DNA of 64,000 bases from Phycisphaeraceae bacterium. Its GTDB lineage: Bacteria; Planctomycetota; Phycisphaerae; Phycisphaerales; SM1A02. Position numbers and translations under genes: made by a program. The DNA lies in contig JAHBWY010000006.1 in NCBI GenBank assembly GCA_019636735.1, forward strand, positions 124,001-188,000, in the 5' to 3' direction. This document shows, in pieces, positions 52,229 to 61,213 of the stretch. How positions within the stretch are numbered: position 1 is the stretch's first letter; each line of letters opens with the position of its first letter. The notes under the pieces are model-generated. The model saw nothing but the letters and a program-made list of their open reading frames with translations, did no database searches and had not been told where the DNA came from.

Positions 52229-54127
52229 CTATCGCCCGAACCGACGCTCGATTTCGTGCATCGGAATGCGGAGCGAGGTGGGACGACCGTGGGGGCAGTT
52301 CGTCGATCGCTCGACTCGCTCGCGCGCGGCAAGAAGTCGGGTGATCTCCTCATCGGTCAAGCGCTCCCCCGCTTTCACCGCCGCCTTGCAGGCCATCATG
52401 TCGATGATCCGGTGAATCGCTGCTTCGCTCGCACCGGCGAGGTCCGCGAGATCGGCGTGCTCAAGGTCGTCGTGCCCGAGGAGCTCGGCAAGGAACGCGC
52501 CCGCATCGACACGCCGCGACGCGAGGAAGCTCGGCACCGCATGCACGGCCACGGTGCGGGCGCCCGCAGGAGTCGCGTCGAATCCGAGGCGAGCCAGCAG
52601 CGGCGCCATCGACTCCACCCGTTCAACGGCGCGAGTGTCGCACTCAAGCATGATCGGCGTGAGCAGGAGCTGCTGTTCCAAGCCGCCCTGCATCACTCGT
52701 TCGAAGAGCTGCTCATAGAGGACGCGCTCATGGAGCGCATGCTGGTCAATCAGAAGGATCGCACCGGGCACCTCCTGCACCAGGTAGCTCTGGTGCACCT
52801 GGAGGACGGCATCGGCGCGAAGGAGCGTCGGCAGTGCGGGCGCTTCGTAGTCTGAGTCGGCTGGCGCACCGAGATTCGCAACGGCGGGCGCGTCGCGCAA
52901 CGGCGCCTCGGGTGCTCGCAGCGTGCGCTCGAGCGACTGGTAGTCGAAGCCGGGTGAGCGGCCCGCGCCGGTCTGGGCGCGATCGGGATAGCCGCGCTCG
53001 AACACCGCACTTGAGCGAGGCCCGCTCCAAGCGCCGCGCGACTCGGGCTGGGGCGCCGCCTCTCGGCGATCTGCGCTGGCCACACCTTCTCCCGGCGGTG
53101 AGTCGAGCGAGAAGAGCGGAACAAGATCGGCCGCGCGGAGCGCCGATCGAACCGCCCGCAGCAGGAACGAATGCACCGCCGAGGGTTGCCGGAAGCGCAC
53201 TTCGCTCTTGGCGGGGTGGACATTGACATCAACTTCGGCGGGATCGACCTCGAGTTGAATCACGGCGACCGGAAAGCGGGCCGGGTCGATGACTCCGCGA
53301 AAGGCCTCCTTGACCGCGTGGAGCAGCGAGCGATCGACGATGGCTCGCCCATTCACATAGATCCGCTGGTGGCGACCGGTCGGCTTGGACGCGCTCGGCC
53401 GCGCGACCACGCCCCAGACCGCGAGCACGCCGCTTGGCCCGCTTCCCCCGCGGGCGTCAACTTCGAGCAGTTCGGGAACGAGCTCTTCACCAAGGAGCGC
53501 GTGCACACGCTCGCGCCGGTTCGAGGCGGCGGGCAGATCCAGCACGCGACGAGGACCATGATCGAGTCTGAACGACACGGCTGGGTGTGCGAGCGCCATC
53601 GTTTCGAGCAGCTCAGTGATGCGCCCCGCTTCCGCTGACTCGCTCTTCAGAAACTTCCGCCGAGCGGGCACATGACCGAAGAGCGTCGAGACGCGAACCG
53701 TCGTTCCTGGAGCCCCCGACGCGGGCATGGGACCGGTGACCCTTCCCCCATCGACCTCGATGCGCCCCGCCTCGGGCTGCTCCCGCGGACGACTGATGAC
53801 CTCCAGTCGCGCCACGCTGCCGATGCTCGCGAGCGCCTCGCCGCGGAAACCAAGCGTGGCGATTGACGCGAGGTCATCGACCGAAGTGATCTTGCTCGTG
53901 GCGTGGGCCGTGACGGCGAGCGCGAGTTCGCCGAAGGGAATGCCCGCACCATCATCCGAGACCTCGATGAGATCCCGCCCCCCGCCCTCGGTCCGAATCT
54001 GGACCCGCGTCGCCCCCGCGTCAATCGCATTCTCGACGAGCTCCTTGACGACGCTCGCCGGGCGCTCGACCACCTCGCCGGCGGCAATCTGGTTCACCAA
54101 TTCGGGGGTCAGGAGGCGAATCGCCAT
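52229..54127 (-). CDS. mutL: DNA mismatch repair protein MutL
   Basis: 632 residues. The N-terminal GHKL ATPase shows VVKELVENAIDAGATRVQIR, DDGAGIPFGELALAVTAHAT, and TLGFRGEALASIGSVA. A Pro/Ala/Arg-rich linker runs at about residues 330-425. The C-terminal domain has the endonuclease motif DQHALHERVLYE with Asp461 and Glu467 and Glu472 (DQHA-x2-E-x4-E). This motif indicates a nicking MutL, which is consistent with an organism without MutH. The gene converges on the B12 cassette with about 215 bases between. Confidence 0.96.
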   Translation of the reverse strand: MAIRLLTPELVNQIAAGEVVERPASVVKELVENAIDAGATRVQIRTEGGGRDLIEVSDDGAGIPFGELALAVTAHATSKITSVDDLASIATLGFRGEALASIGSVARLEVISRPREQPEAGRIEVDGGRVTGPMPASGAPGTTVRVSTLFGHVPARRKFLKSESAEAGRITELLETMALAHPAVSFRLDHGPRRVLDLPAASNRRERVHALLGEELVPELLEVDARGGSGPSGVLAVWGVVARPSASKPTGRHQRIYVNGRAIVDRSLLHAVKEAFRGVIDPARFPVAVIQLEVDPAEVDVNVHPAKSEVRFRQPSAVHSFLLRAVRSALRAADLVPLFSLDSPPGEGVASADRREAAPQPESRGAWSGPRSSAVFERGYPDRAQTGAGRSPGFDYQSLERTLRAPEAPLRDAPAVANLGAPADSDYEAPALPTLLRADAVLQVHQSYLVQEVPGAILLIDQHALHERVLYEQLFERVMQGGLEQQLLLTPIMLECDTRAVERVESMAPLLARLGFDATPAGARTVAVHAVPSFLASRRVDAGAFLAELLGHDDLEHADLADLAGASEAAIHRIIDMMACKAAVKAGERLTDEEITRLLAARERVERSTNCPHGRPTSLRIPMHEIERRFGR

Positions 54128-54230
54128 GCGTCGATGCTACCCCGCGACCCCGCGGCGCACGGTGATCGCTCACTCGATCTTTGCGCCATGCTTTGAACTC
54201 CATGGCGCGCCGAAGCCGAATAATGTCATC

Positions 54231-55016
54231 ATGGTCTGCGTGAGAACGGGCACTCTTGCGATCGGCGATGTCCACGGGTGCGGCGAGGAGCTCGCCGAGC
54301 TCCTGGCTCGCTGCGACCGCTGGTACCCGGAGGGTCGCCTGATCTTCGTCGGCGATCTCTTCACCAAGGGACCCAACCCCGGATTGGTCGCTCGCCTGAT
54401 CCGTGAGCGACGCGACCGCGGCCAGCGCATCGACCTCGTCTGCGGCAACCACGACCTGCGCCTGCGCGATGCAATCCGCCGCCGAGCCGAGGGGGCTCAC
54501 CTCGACACGCTGCCCGAAACCGAAGCGCAGACGCTCAAGCTCCTCGAACGCGCCGACATGCTTCGCACCGCCACCGATCTCACCCTCGAAGCCTGTGGCC
54601 GAGTGGAGATCCGCGATCCGCGCGGTTGCTGGACGGTGCTTCACGCGGGCATCGACCCCGAGCGCGGGCTCGTCGACACCGCCGACCATGTGAAGGTTCA
54701 CATCAAGGCGCTCGAAGGCATGCCCCACTGGTGGGAGCGCTACGACGGTCACGAAGGTCTGATCGTGGTCGGCCACAAGCCACTTCCGGACGCGCTCATC
54801 CGCCGACGAGAGTCGGGCGAGCCGTTTGTCGCGGTCATCGATACGGGGTGCGCCTACGGAGGGGCCCTCACCGCCTACTGCCTCGAAGACGATCGGCTCA
54901 TTCAAGTGCCCAGCACGCAGGCGCCGTCGAACGGCTTCATGGGTCCGCCCGCGGCACTCCTCGCGAGCGAGCCACGATCGGCATGGGGCGCCCTCGCCCG
55001 AACGCTCGCGCGCTGA
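54231..55016 (+). CDS. Metallophosphoesterase of the PrpE/ApaH type
   Basis: 261 residues from ATG 54231. Metallophosphoesterase motifs appear in order: GDVHGC (metal ligands), FVGDLFTKGPN in place of the common GDxxDRG, CGNHD, and GHKP with the C-terminal His. The family includes protein Ser/Thr phosphatases and diadenosine tetraphosphatases. The Thr-Lys in place of Asp-Arg is seen in some PrpE-like proteins, so Ap4A or phosphoprotein hydrolysis are both possible. The stop overlaps the convergent nadE gene by 80 bases. Confidence 0.88.
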   Translation: MVCVRTGTLAIGDVHGCGEELAELLARCDRWYPEGRLIFVGDLFTKGPNPGLVARLIRERRDRGQRIDLVCGNHDLRLRDAIRRRAEGAHLDTLPETEAQTLKLLERADMLRTATDLTLEACGRVEIRDPRGCWTVLHAGIDPERGLVDTADHVKVHIKALEGMPHWWERYDGHEGLIVVGHKPLPDALIRRRESGEPFVAVIDTGCAYGGALTAYCLEDDRLIQVPSTQAPSNGFMGPPAALLASEPRSAWGALARTLAR

Positions 55017-56661
55017 CCTTCAGGATGACCGGGGCCTGATCGCGCTTGTACTGCTCACGATCGATCACCTGGCACCAGCGCTGCACGAAGTCCGGAGCTT
55101 CACCGCATCGATGGGCGATCGTCGCCGGATCGAGTTCCTTGTGGACGAAGTGGTCGATCAGGCGATCGAGCTGGTCATAGGGCGGGAGCGTGTCCTGATC
55201 CGTCTGATCGGGGCGAAGCTCCGCCGAAGGCGGCTTCGAGAGACTTGCCTCGGGAATCGGCGCACATCGGAAGCCAAGCTGCTCCCAATGCGCGTTCACG
55301 AAGCGGGTAAGTTCATAGACCTGCGTCTTGAGCAGGTCGCCGATCGGTGCGAGGCCGCCCGACATGTCTCCATAGAGCGTGGCATAGCCGGTGGCCAGTT
55401 CGCTCTTGTTGCCCGTCGTCAGGACGAGGGCGCCGGTGGCGTTCGAGAAGGCCATGAGCGTCAACCCGCGCAAGCGGCTCTGGAGGTTCTCATCGGCGAC
55501 GCCTTCGAAGGTGCCGAGCATTCGCTCGAAGCGACCGCGAAGGAGCCCATGCGCCTCGGTGATGCCGATCACTTCGCGACTGGCGAGGCCGAGGCGTTCG
55601 GCGACCTCGATCGAATCGACGAGCGATCCGCTCGAAGAGTAGGGTCCCGGCATGAGCAGCCCGTGCACATGCATCGGACCGATGGCGGCCGACGCGAGGG
55701 CGGCGACCAGCGCCGAGTCGATACCTCCACTGAGCCCGACAACAACGGTGCTGTGGCCCGTCTTCCGCAGGTAGTCGCTGACACCGAGAAGCAGCGCGGA
55801 CCACACTTCGGCCATCGGCTCGGTCGGCGGCGGATCGGGTCGAGGCGAGTGCCCCTCACCCGCAGCGGGAATCTCGAAGACCTCGATGCGCTCCTGAAAG
55901 CGCGCCAGTTCGGTGATGCCGCTCCGTGCAGGCAGCGCCAGCATCGAGCCGCCGTCGAAGATGAGGTCGTCATTCCCCCCCACCTGGTTGCAGATGAGCA
56001 CCGGAACGCCCAGCCGTCTCGACGCTTCAGCCGCCAGCCGCTGCTGCACCTGGTGCTTGCCGATCACGAAGGGGCTCGCGCTCGCGACGAGCAGCACCTC
56101 GGCGCCGGCGGCAATCGCCTCGGCCGCGGGATCGTCGCGATAGCGTCGCGCGTGACCGGCGTCGACCGCCCGCCAGAGGTCTTCGCAGATGAGCACACCG
56201 ATGCGCCGCCCTTCGAAGTCGAAGACGAGCGGCGCGTGTCCCGGGGTGAAATAGCGCTCCTCGTCGAAGATGTCGTAGGTCGGCAGGAGCCGCTTGTCGT
56301 AGAAGGCCTGAATCGCCCCGCCGCGACAGAGGGCGATCGAGTTCGCGCATGGACGCGGCCCGTCGGGAGTCGGACGCACGAGGCCGAGGAGCATCGTCAT
56401 CTCCGGGTAGGCCGCGGCCAGACGCTCCGCGGCTCGCACGCATCCCTCGGCAACGCCCGCGCGAAGCACGAGGTCGCGCGGCGGGTACCCGAGCAGACCG
56501 AGTTCGGGGGTCACCAGCAGGCGCGCTCCCGCGCGACGCGCGGCAGCAACGCCAGCCGCGACCATCTCGCTGTTGGCGGCGATATCGCCGATCACCGGAT
56601 TGAGTTGCGCAGCAACGACCAGCACGGGCGGGATGCTACCCGCAGCGGAAATGACCGACAC
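54937..56661 (-). CDS. nadE: Glutamine-dependent NAD+ synthetase
   Basis: 574 residues in two domains. The N-terminal carbon-nitrogen hydrolase domain has the catalytic Glu in VTPELGLLGYPPRD, Lys in AFYDKRLLPTYD and Cys in VLICEDLW. The C-terminal synthetase has the ATP pyrophosphatase motif VVGLSGGIDSALVAALA, NLQSRLRGLTLMAFSN and LATGYATLYGDMSGG. It amidates nicotinic acid adenine dinucleotide to NAD+ using glutamine. The 3' 80 bases overlap the metallophosphoesterase gene on the other strand. Upstream on the same strand is the HTH-receiver regulator. Confidence 0.95.
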   Translation of the reverse strand: MSVISAAGSIPPVLVVAAQLNPVIGDIAANSEMVAAGVAAARRAGARLLVTPELGLLGYPPRDLVLRAGVAEGCVRAAERLAAAYPEMTMLLGLVRPTPDGPRPCANSIALCRGGAIQAFYDKRLLPTYDIFDEERYFTPGHAPLVFDFEGRRIGVLICEDLWRAVDAGHARRYRDDPAAEAIAAGAEVLLVASASPFVIGKHQVQQRLAAEASRRLGVPVLICNQVGGNDDLIFDGGSMLALPARSGITELARFQERIEVFEIPAAGEGHSPRPDPPPTEPMAEVWSALLLGVSDYLRKTGHSTVVVGLSGGIDSALVAALASAAIGPMHVHGLLMPGPYSSSGSLVDSIEVAERLGLASREVIGITEAHGLLRGRFERMLGTFEGVADENLQSRLRGLTLMAFSNATGALVLTTGNKSELATGYATLYGDMSGGLAPIGDLLKTQVYELTRFVNAHWEQLGFRCAPIPEASLSKPPSAELRPDQTDQDTLPPYDQLDRLIDHFVHKELDPATIAHRCGEAPDFVQRWCQVIDREQYKRDQAPVILKVSARAFGRGRPMPIVARSRGVPRADP

Positions 56662-56767
56662 GCCGCGGATCGGGACCTTGCACAGGTCCCGATGCGTGGC
56701 GTGTCAAGTCGGAGCCCCCCGGAAGTCGCAGTCGGTCCAAGGAGGACCGTGGTCGGAGGCGTGGGGA

Positions 56768-57361
56768 TCAGGCGGTCAGCGCGTGGGTGCGCTCGATCGA
56801 ATCCACCACCGCGCGGGCGGTGAAGGGCTTGCGGAGAATGCGGTCATAGCCGAGGCGGCCGAAGCGGAGCTCATCGCTCTCGACGAACTTCGCACCGGTC
56901 GCGATCAGGCGCGTTCCGGCGAAGTCCTCGCCGCGACGAACAAACGCCGCAAAGGACTCCATCTCGCGCGTGCCGATCGACTCATCGACGAGCACCACAT
57001 GGGGACGGAAGCGCTCGCACTCGATGCCGGCGTTGAACGCCGTGTCGGCGATCTTCACCTCGAAGCGAGTCTGTGAGGTGAGCACCTCGCAGAGCGTGTT
57101 CGCGGTCTCCTGGTCGGCATCGACCACAAGCACGCGGGGGTTGCCGCTCATCGAGCCGTCGAAGGGAATGTTGTGCTTCTTCATGAAGGCCAGCAGGTTG
57201 GCCACCGGAACGCGGCGGTCCTTGCTGCCCGGAATTCGGTAGCCCTCGAGACGCCCGGAGTCGATCCACTTGCTCACGGTTCGAGCCGCCACATTGCAGA
57301 TCTTCGCAACCTCGCCGGTGGTGAGGACATCCTTGCCTGTGCCGAATGGATTGTTTCGCAT
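56768..57361 (-). CDS. Excisionase-type HTH fused to a receiver domain
   Basis: 197 residues from ATG 57361, with AAGGA about 8 bases upstream. The N-terminal 60 residues form a MerR/excisionase-like winged helix (LTTGEVAKICNVAARTVSKW; LEGYRIPGSKDRRVPVANLL). A receiver-like domain follows (about residues 75-190): NPRVLVVDADQETANTLCEV, then VVLVDESIG, which offers the phospho-acceptor Asp, and YDRILRKPF with the conserved Lys-Pro. It is an orphan regulator with no histidine kinase next to it. Targets are unknown. The pckA gene lies upstream on the same strand and may be cotranscribed. Confidence 0.85.
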   Translation of the reverse strand: MRNNPFGTGKDVLTTGEVAKICNVAARTVSKWIDSGRLEGYRIPGSKDRRVPVANLLAFMKKHNIPFDGSMSGNPRVLVVDADQETANTLCEVLTSQTRFEVKIADTAFNAGIECERFRPHVVLVDESIGTREMESFAAFVRRGEDFAGTRLIATGAKFVESDELRFGRLGYDRILRKPFTARAVVDSIERTHALTA

Positions 57362-57480
57362 GTCTCTGGTCCTTCGTGCCTTGTGCCGCCGTCGCGTGAC
57401 GCCACGCAACGACGCACCGGTGCATCGGTCGCACCGGGGGGCAGGTTCAGTCAGAGTGAGCGAATTCCCGAATGACCCGG

Positions 57481-59067
57481 TCAGACCCGGGGGCCGGCCG
57501 CCCGGACCGCGTCCGAAATGGCGAACTTCCGATCGTTCTCCCTGAAGAGCGTCGCCAGCTCCTTCGCCTTCCGGTCGTAGGCGGCGGGGTCCTTCCATGT
57601 GTTCCGGGGGTCAAGAACCTCGCTGGGAACTCCCGGCACGGCCGTGGGCATTCGAAGTCCGAAGATCGGGTGCTCCCGACACTCACCCTTGCAGAGGGAG
57701 CCGTTGAGCATGCCCGTGATCATCGCTCGAGTCCACGCAAGCTTGAAGCGCTGACCGGTCCCGTAGGGTCCGCCCGTCCAGCCGGTGTTCAGCAGCCAGA
57801 CATCGGCCTTGTGATCCCGGATGCGCTTGGCGAGCAGTTCCGCGTAGACCATCGGAGGTCGCGGCATGAACGGGGCGCCGAAGCACACACTGAAGTTCGG
57901 CTGAGGCTCGGTCACACCCGCTTCGGTGCCGGCGAGCTTCGAGGTGTAACCGTTCAGGAAGTAGTACATCGCCTGCTCGGGAGAGAGCTTCGAGACCGGC
58001 GGGAGCACGCCAAAGGCATCGGCCGAGAGGAAGATGACATTCCTCGGATGGGACGCGATCGAGGGAATCACCGCTCCCTCGATGTGCCGCAGCGGATAGG
58101 TGACCCGCGTGTTCTCCGTCTTCTTCGCGCTGTCATAGTCGGGCACCCGCGTGACCGGGTCGATCACCGTGTTCTCAAGCACGCTGCCGAAGCGGATCGC
58201 GTTCCAGATTTCGGGCTCGCCCTCCTTCGAGAGCTTGATGCACTTCGCGTAGCAGCCGCCCTCGATGTTGAAGACGCCCTTGTCGCTCCAGCCATGTTCG
58301 TCATCACCGACCAGAGCCCGGTTCGGATCGGCGCTGAGGGTCGTCTTCCCCGTGCCGGAGAGGCCGAAGAAGACCGCGACATTCGAGGGGTCCTTGCGAT
58401 CGACATTCGCCGAGCAGTGCATCGGGAAGACCCCGAGCTCCGGAAGGTCGAAGTTCATCGCATAGAAGATCGACTTCTTCATCTCGCCGGCGTAGCGGGT
58501 GCCGACGATGATGACTCGCTTCTTCTCAAGGCTCTGCACCACGGCGATGGGGCTCTTCAAGCCGAACTTGGCCGGATCGGGGAGTTTGAACGCACCGGCG
58601 TTGATCACCGTCCAATCGCTCTGCCAGTGGGCGAGGTCGGCGGGCTCCGCGTTGATGAAGAGCGTCTTTGCGAAGAGGTTGTGCCAAGCCTCCATCGTGT
58701 AGACGGTGACTTTGCAGCGGTAGTTGGGGTCCGCGCCGGCGTAGCCGTCGAAGCGGTAGAGATCCTTCTGGAGGCGAAGCTGGCTGAGAGCGAACTCCTC
58801 GATCGCATCGAACTGCTCGGGCGTGACGGGCTGATTGACCTTGCCCCAGTCGATCGAGCTTCGGACTCCGGGGGTGTCCTCGAGGAACTTCTCATGAGGG
58901 CTCCGGCCCGTTCGCTCGCCCGTGTCGCAGGCCAGCGCGCCGTTGCTCGCGAGCACACCCTCGCCGCGGGCCAGGGCAGCCTCGACCAGGTGGGCAACTG
59001 AAAGGTTCCTGTGAATCGTGGCCTTGCCGAAGTCGAGGGCGGGCCGAGACGCGGTAGCTGGAGTCAT
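57481..59067 (-). CDS. pckA: Phosphoenolpyruvate carboxykinase (ATP)
   Basis: 528 residues from ATG 59067, the usual length for the ATP-dependent enzyme (about 530). Landmarks are GRSPHEKFLEDTP, FYAMNFDLPELGVFPMHCSA, the P-loop GLSGTGKTTLSADPNR, DDEHGW and TRVTYPLRHIEGAVIPS. It converts oxaloacetate to phosphoenolpyruvate in gluconeogenesis, using ATP. It is the first gene of the minus-strand run pckA - HTH-receiver - nadE, with 119 bases after its stop before the next start. Neighbouring tRNA-His is on the other strand. Confidence 0.97.
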   Translation of the reverse strand: MTPATASRPALDFGKATIHRNLSVAHLVEAALARGEGVLASNGALACDTGERTGRSPHEKFLEDTPGVRSSIDWGKVNQPVTPEQFDAIEEFALSQLRLQKDLYRFDGYAGADPNYRCKVTVYTMEAWHNLFAKTLFINAEPADLAHWQSDWTVINAGAFKLPDPAKFGLKSPIAVVQSLEKKRVIIVGTRYAGEMKKSIFYAMNFDLPELGVFPMHCSANVDRKDPSNVAVFFGLSGTGKTTLSADPNRALVGDDEHGWSDKGVFNIEGGCYAKCIKLSKEGEPEIWNAIRFGSVLENTVIDPVTRVPDYDSAKKTENTRVTYPLRHIEGAVIPSIASHPRNVIFLSADAFGVLPPVSKLSPEQAMYYFLNGYTSKLAGTEAGVTEPQPNFSVCFGAPFMPRPPMVYAELLAKRIRDHKADVWLLNTGWTGGPYGTGQRFKLAWTRAMITGMLNGSLCKGECREHPIFGLRMPTAVPGVPSEVLDPRNTWKDPAAYDRKAKELATLFRENDRKFAISDAVRAAGPRV

Positions 59068-59201
59068 GTTGGGTGGATTCCGTGCGGCGGGATGCGCCAT
59101 GTCGCCATGGGCGTCGGAGGCCCGAAGGCGGTTCTTTCGAAGCGTTCGAGATCGTACCGCCCACCCGATGCAGCGATCAATGAAGAGCGCCGACCAAGGC
59201 G

Positions 59202-59231
59202 TTGACCGCCCGAGGTCCGCCTCCGTATGCT
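59202..59231 (+). promoter_or_regulatory. Promoter of tRNA-His
   Basis: TTGACC (59202-59207) and TATGCT (59226-59231) with an 18-bp spacer, ending 11 bases before tRNA-His. This is a plausible housekeeping-type promoter with a very short leader. Confidence 0.6.
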
Positions 59232-59242
59232 GCGATCTGTTC

Positions 59243-59316
59243 GGCGGCCGTAGCTCAGTTGGCAGAGCACCTGGTTGTGGTCCAGGACGTCGCGGGTTCA
59301 AATCCCGTCGGTCGCC
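59243..59316 (+). tRNA. tRNA-His (GTG)
   Basis: Cloverleaf with the histidine-specific extra base pair G-1:C73: acceptor GGCGGCCG/CGGTCGCC, anticodon stem CCTGG/CCAGG with loop TTGTGGT, T arm GCGGG-TTCAAAT-CCCGT. CCA is not encoded. A run of five T follows at 59318-59322, which may help terminate. Confidence 0.95.
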
Positions 59317-59511
59317 CTTTTTCGTGTGGACTCATTATGCGGTGTGTTGATCGGATGAGTTGGGTCGTCATTCAATTGCGACCCGACCGCGGTTGTGCTC
59401 CTGTACTCTCAAAGTGATCGACCTCGACCTTTGAGATTGCGCCGGCGGATCGCCAACGACCCGAGTCGTTTCACTTCTTCGATCGCGAGCGCGCACCGCG
59501 CCAGCCGTACG

Positions 59512-60342
59512 ATGCCTCTCGTCATGCGAGTGCTGCTCCTTCAGATGGACCCAGTGTGGCAGGACCCGAAGACGAACCGCGAGGAAATCGAGCGGCAGAT
59601 CTCCAAAGCGAGCCCACCGCGCGGTGCGTTCATCCTGAACCCGGAGATGGCCGAGACCGGATTCGTGCCCGAGGTCGCGGCGTCCGACGATGGCCAAGGC
59701 GCGTCATTCGCCGCCGCAATGGCGAGGAAGTTCGGAGTGTGGTTCCAGCACGGCTGCGTTGAACGGGCGAGCGATGGCTTCGGGCGCAATATGGCGATCG
59801 TCGCCAATCCCGAGGGGCGCATCGTGGCCCGGTACGCCAAGATCTTTCCTTTCGGCTTCGGTGCGGAGACCCGTGGCTTCCGGGGCGGCGCGACGATCGC
59901 CCCGTTCGCCGTCGGTGAGGCGCGAGTCTGCCCGTTCATCTGCTACGACCTTCGTTTCCCCGAAGTCTGGCGGCTCGCGGCACTTGCAGGCTCTGAGATC
60001 TTCTCGATCGGAGCAAGCTGGCCCGCCGTGCGCCATGAGGCGTGGCGCGCGCTCTGCATTTCGCGTGCCATCGAGAACCAGGCCTTTGTTCTCGGCTGTA
60101 ATCGAGCTGGTCGCGATCCGACGCACGACTATCGCGGCGGCTCCATCGTGATCTCTCCGCAGGGCGAAGTGCTCGCCGAAGGCGCCGCAAGCGCTTGCGT
60201 TCTTGAAACATCGCTCGATCTGAAGGCACTTCGTGAGTGGCGCGAGAGGTTCCCGGCCCTGCGCGATGTTCGACGGCGCTTTCTCGGACGGGTGCCGACG
60301 ACAACTTGCGATTCCTCTCAGGACAAAGTCACGACTCGTTGA
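59512..60342 (+). CDS. Carbon-nitrogen hydrolase (nitrilase superfamily amidase)
   Basis: 276 residues from ATG 59512 (alternative 59524). The catalytic triad is visible: Glu45 in NPEMAETGF, Lys in YAKIFPFGFGAE, and Cys in FICYDLRFPE. The FICYDLRFPE and SIGASWP motifs match the omega-amidase/YafV-like subgroup that hydrolyses alpha-keto-glutaramate-type amides. The substrate is not determined by sequence alone. The C-terminus is ragged (TTTCDSSQDKVTTR). It is not in an obvious operon. A promoter for the next gene starts near its stop. Confidence 0.9.
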   Translation: MPLVMRVLLLQMDPVWQDPKTNREEIERQISKASPPRGAFILNPEMAETGFVPEVAASDDGQGASFAAAMARKFGVWFQHGCVERASDGFGRNMAIVANPEGRIVARYAKIFPFGFGAETRGFRGGATIAPFAVGEARVCPFICYDLRFPEVWRLAALAGSEIFSIGASWPAVRHEAWRALCISRAIENQAFVLGCNRAGRDPTHDYRGGSIVISPQGEVLAEGAASACVLETSLDLKALREWRERFPALRDVRRRFLGRVPTTTCDSSQDKVTTR

Positions 60343-60366
60343 CGGGCCACGCACGGTCGTTAGAGT
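60339..60366 (+). promoter_or_regulatory. Candidate promoter of the sigma-like gene
   Basis: TTGACG (60339-60344) and TAGAGT (60361-60366) with a 16-bp spacer, lying just after the amidase stop and upstream of the sigma-like gene. Confidence 0.4.
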
Positions 60367-60443
60367 GACGCTCGATCTCGAATGACTTCCATCGACACTC
60401 GGCCATGACGATCATGCGCCTGAATGAACCTCGGAGGGGCCCG

Positions 60444-61115
60444 ATGACACGAACCACTGACGCACCGACCGCGAAACGGCCACGCACATCGCACGATGGA
60501 GAGGCCGAATCTCGGAAGGGCGTTCGCCGTGGGGGCGCGCGAGCGCAGGGGGCGCTTGATCCAGCGCTTTCTTCGCTGCTGCGCCGTCAATTCTTCTGTT
60601 GCGCCGAGTTCGCCACCTGTCGCCGTGTCGGCCTCGAGGAGGTTGAAGCGCACCTCATCAATGCCGGTCTCTCCATCACGCCGAGACCGCAGCGCGTGCT
60701 GTCGCATCTGCCCGATGTCATGCAGGCCATTGCGTGCATTCGAGGTGATGTGACCGCATGGAATGATCTCGTCAACGCGCACGCGTGGTGTCTTGATCGA
60801 CTCTGTGCAGAACAGCTCGGTGCCAATGATGGTCTGATCTTCGCGCGGCGCTTCTGGAGGGATCTGCGCCGCGCCACCGTGACGGCTTCGGGAGAAGGCC
60901 GGAGCCAGCCTTCACTTCCCAGAGGTGTGGCGCCACGACTTCAGCAGTACTCGGGCGTTCGCCCTCTGCGACTCTGGCTTGCGGACCGGATGATCGGCGC
61001 CGCCGCCACCACGAACGGTACACCCGGCGCCCGACGCCCCGCAATGCTTGACAGCGAAGAGGGATCGCGTACCCTTCCCCTTCTCGCCGGTTCATTCGGC
61101 GCGTCGGCAACTTAG
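60444..61115 (+). CDS. Sigma-factor-like protein, stop codon inside tRNA-Phe
   Basis: 223 residues from ATG 60444, chosen because GGAGGGG sits 5-6 bases upstream; ATG 60405 and 60414 lack a site. The Arg/Lys-rich lead is followed by a helical domain (RGDVTAWNDLVNAHAWCLDR; LIFARRFWRDLRRATV) and LQQYSGVRPLRLWLADRMIG, which recalls region 2 of ECF-type sigma factors (the conserved Y-x-G-x-x-x-L-x-x-W-L). No region 4 HTH is visible. The last codons, ending Gly-Ala-Ser-Ala-Thr, use bases that are also the start of tRNA-Phe. The family call is tentative. Confidence 0.5.
   Translation: MTRTTDAPTAKRPRTSHDGEAESRKGVRRGGARAQGALDPALSSLLRRQFFCCAEFATCRRVGLEEVEAHLINAGLSITPRPQRVLSHLPDVMQAIACIRGDVTAWNDLVNAHAWCLDRLCAEQLGANDGLIFARRFWRDLRRATVTASGEGRSQPSLPRGVAPRLQQYSGVRPLRLWLADRMIGAAATTNGTPGARRPAMLDSEEGSRTLPLLAGSFGASAT
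61048..61075 (+). promoter_or_regulatory. Promoter of tRNA-Phe, inside the sigma-like ORF
   Basis: TTGACA (61048-61053), a 16-bp spacer, and TACCCT (61070-61075), 30 bases before the tRNA. The -35 is a perfect consensus. The promoter lies inside the coding frame of the sigma-like gene. Confidence 0.65.
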
Positions 61116-61178
61116 CTCAGTTGGTAGAGCATCGCATTGAAAATGCGAGGGTCCGCGGTTCAAGTCCGCGAGTTGCCA
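61106..61178 (+). tRNA. tRNA-Phe (GAA)
   Basis: Cloverleaf of 73 nt: acceptor GGCAACT/AGTTGCC, D arm GCTC...GAGC, anticodon stem TCGCA/TGCGA with loop TTGAAAA, T arm CGCGG-TTCAAGT-CCGCG, discriminator A. CCA is not encoded. Bases 61106-61115 are shared with the 3' end of the preceding ORF, whose TAG stop is inside the D-arm entry. Confidence 0.95.
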
Positions 61179-61213
61179 TTGGCCGAGACGGCCCCCGGGT
61201 CTACGCTTGAGCC

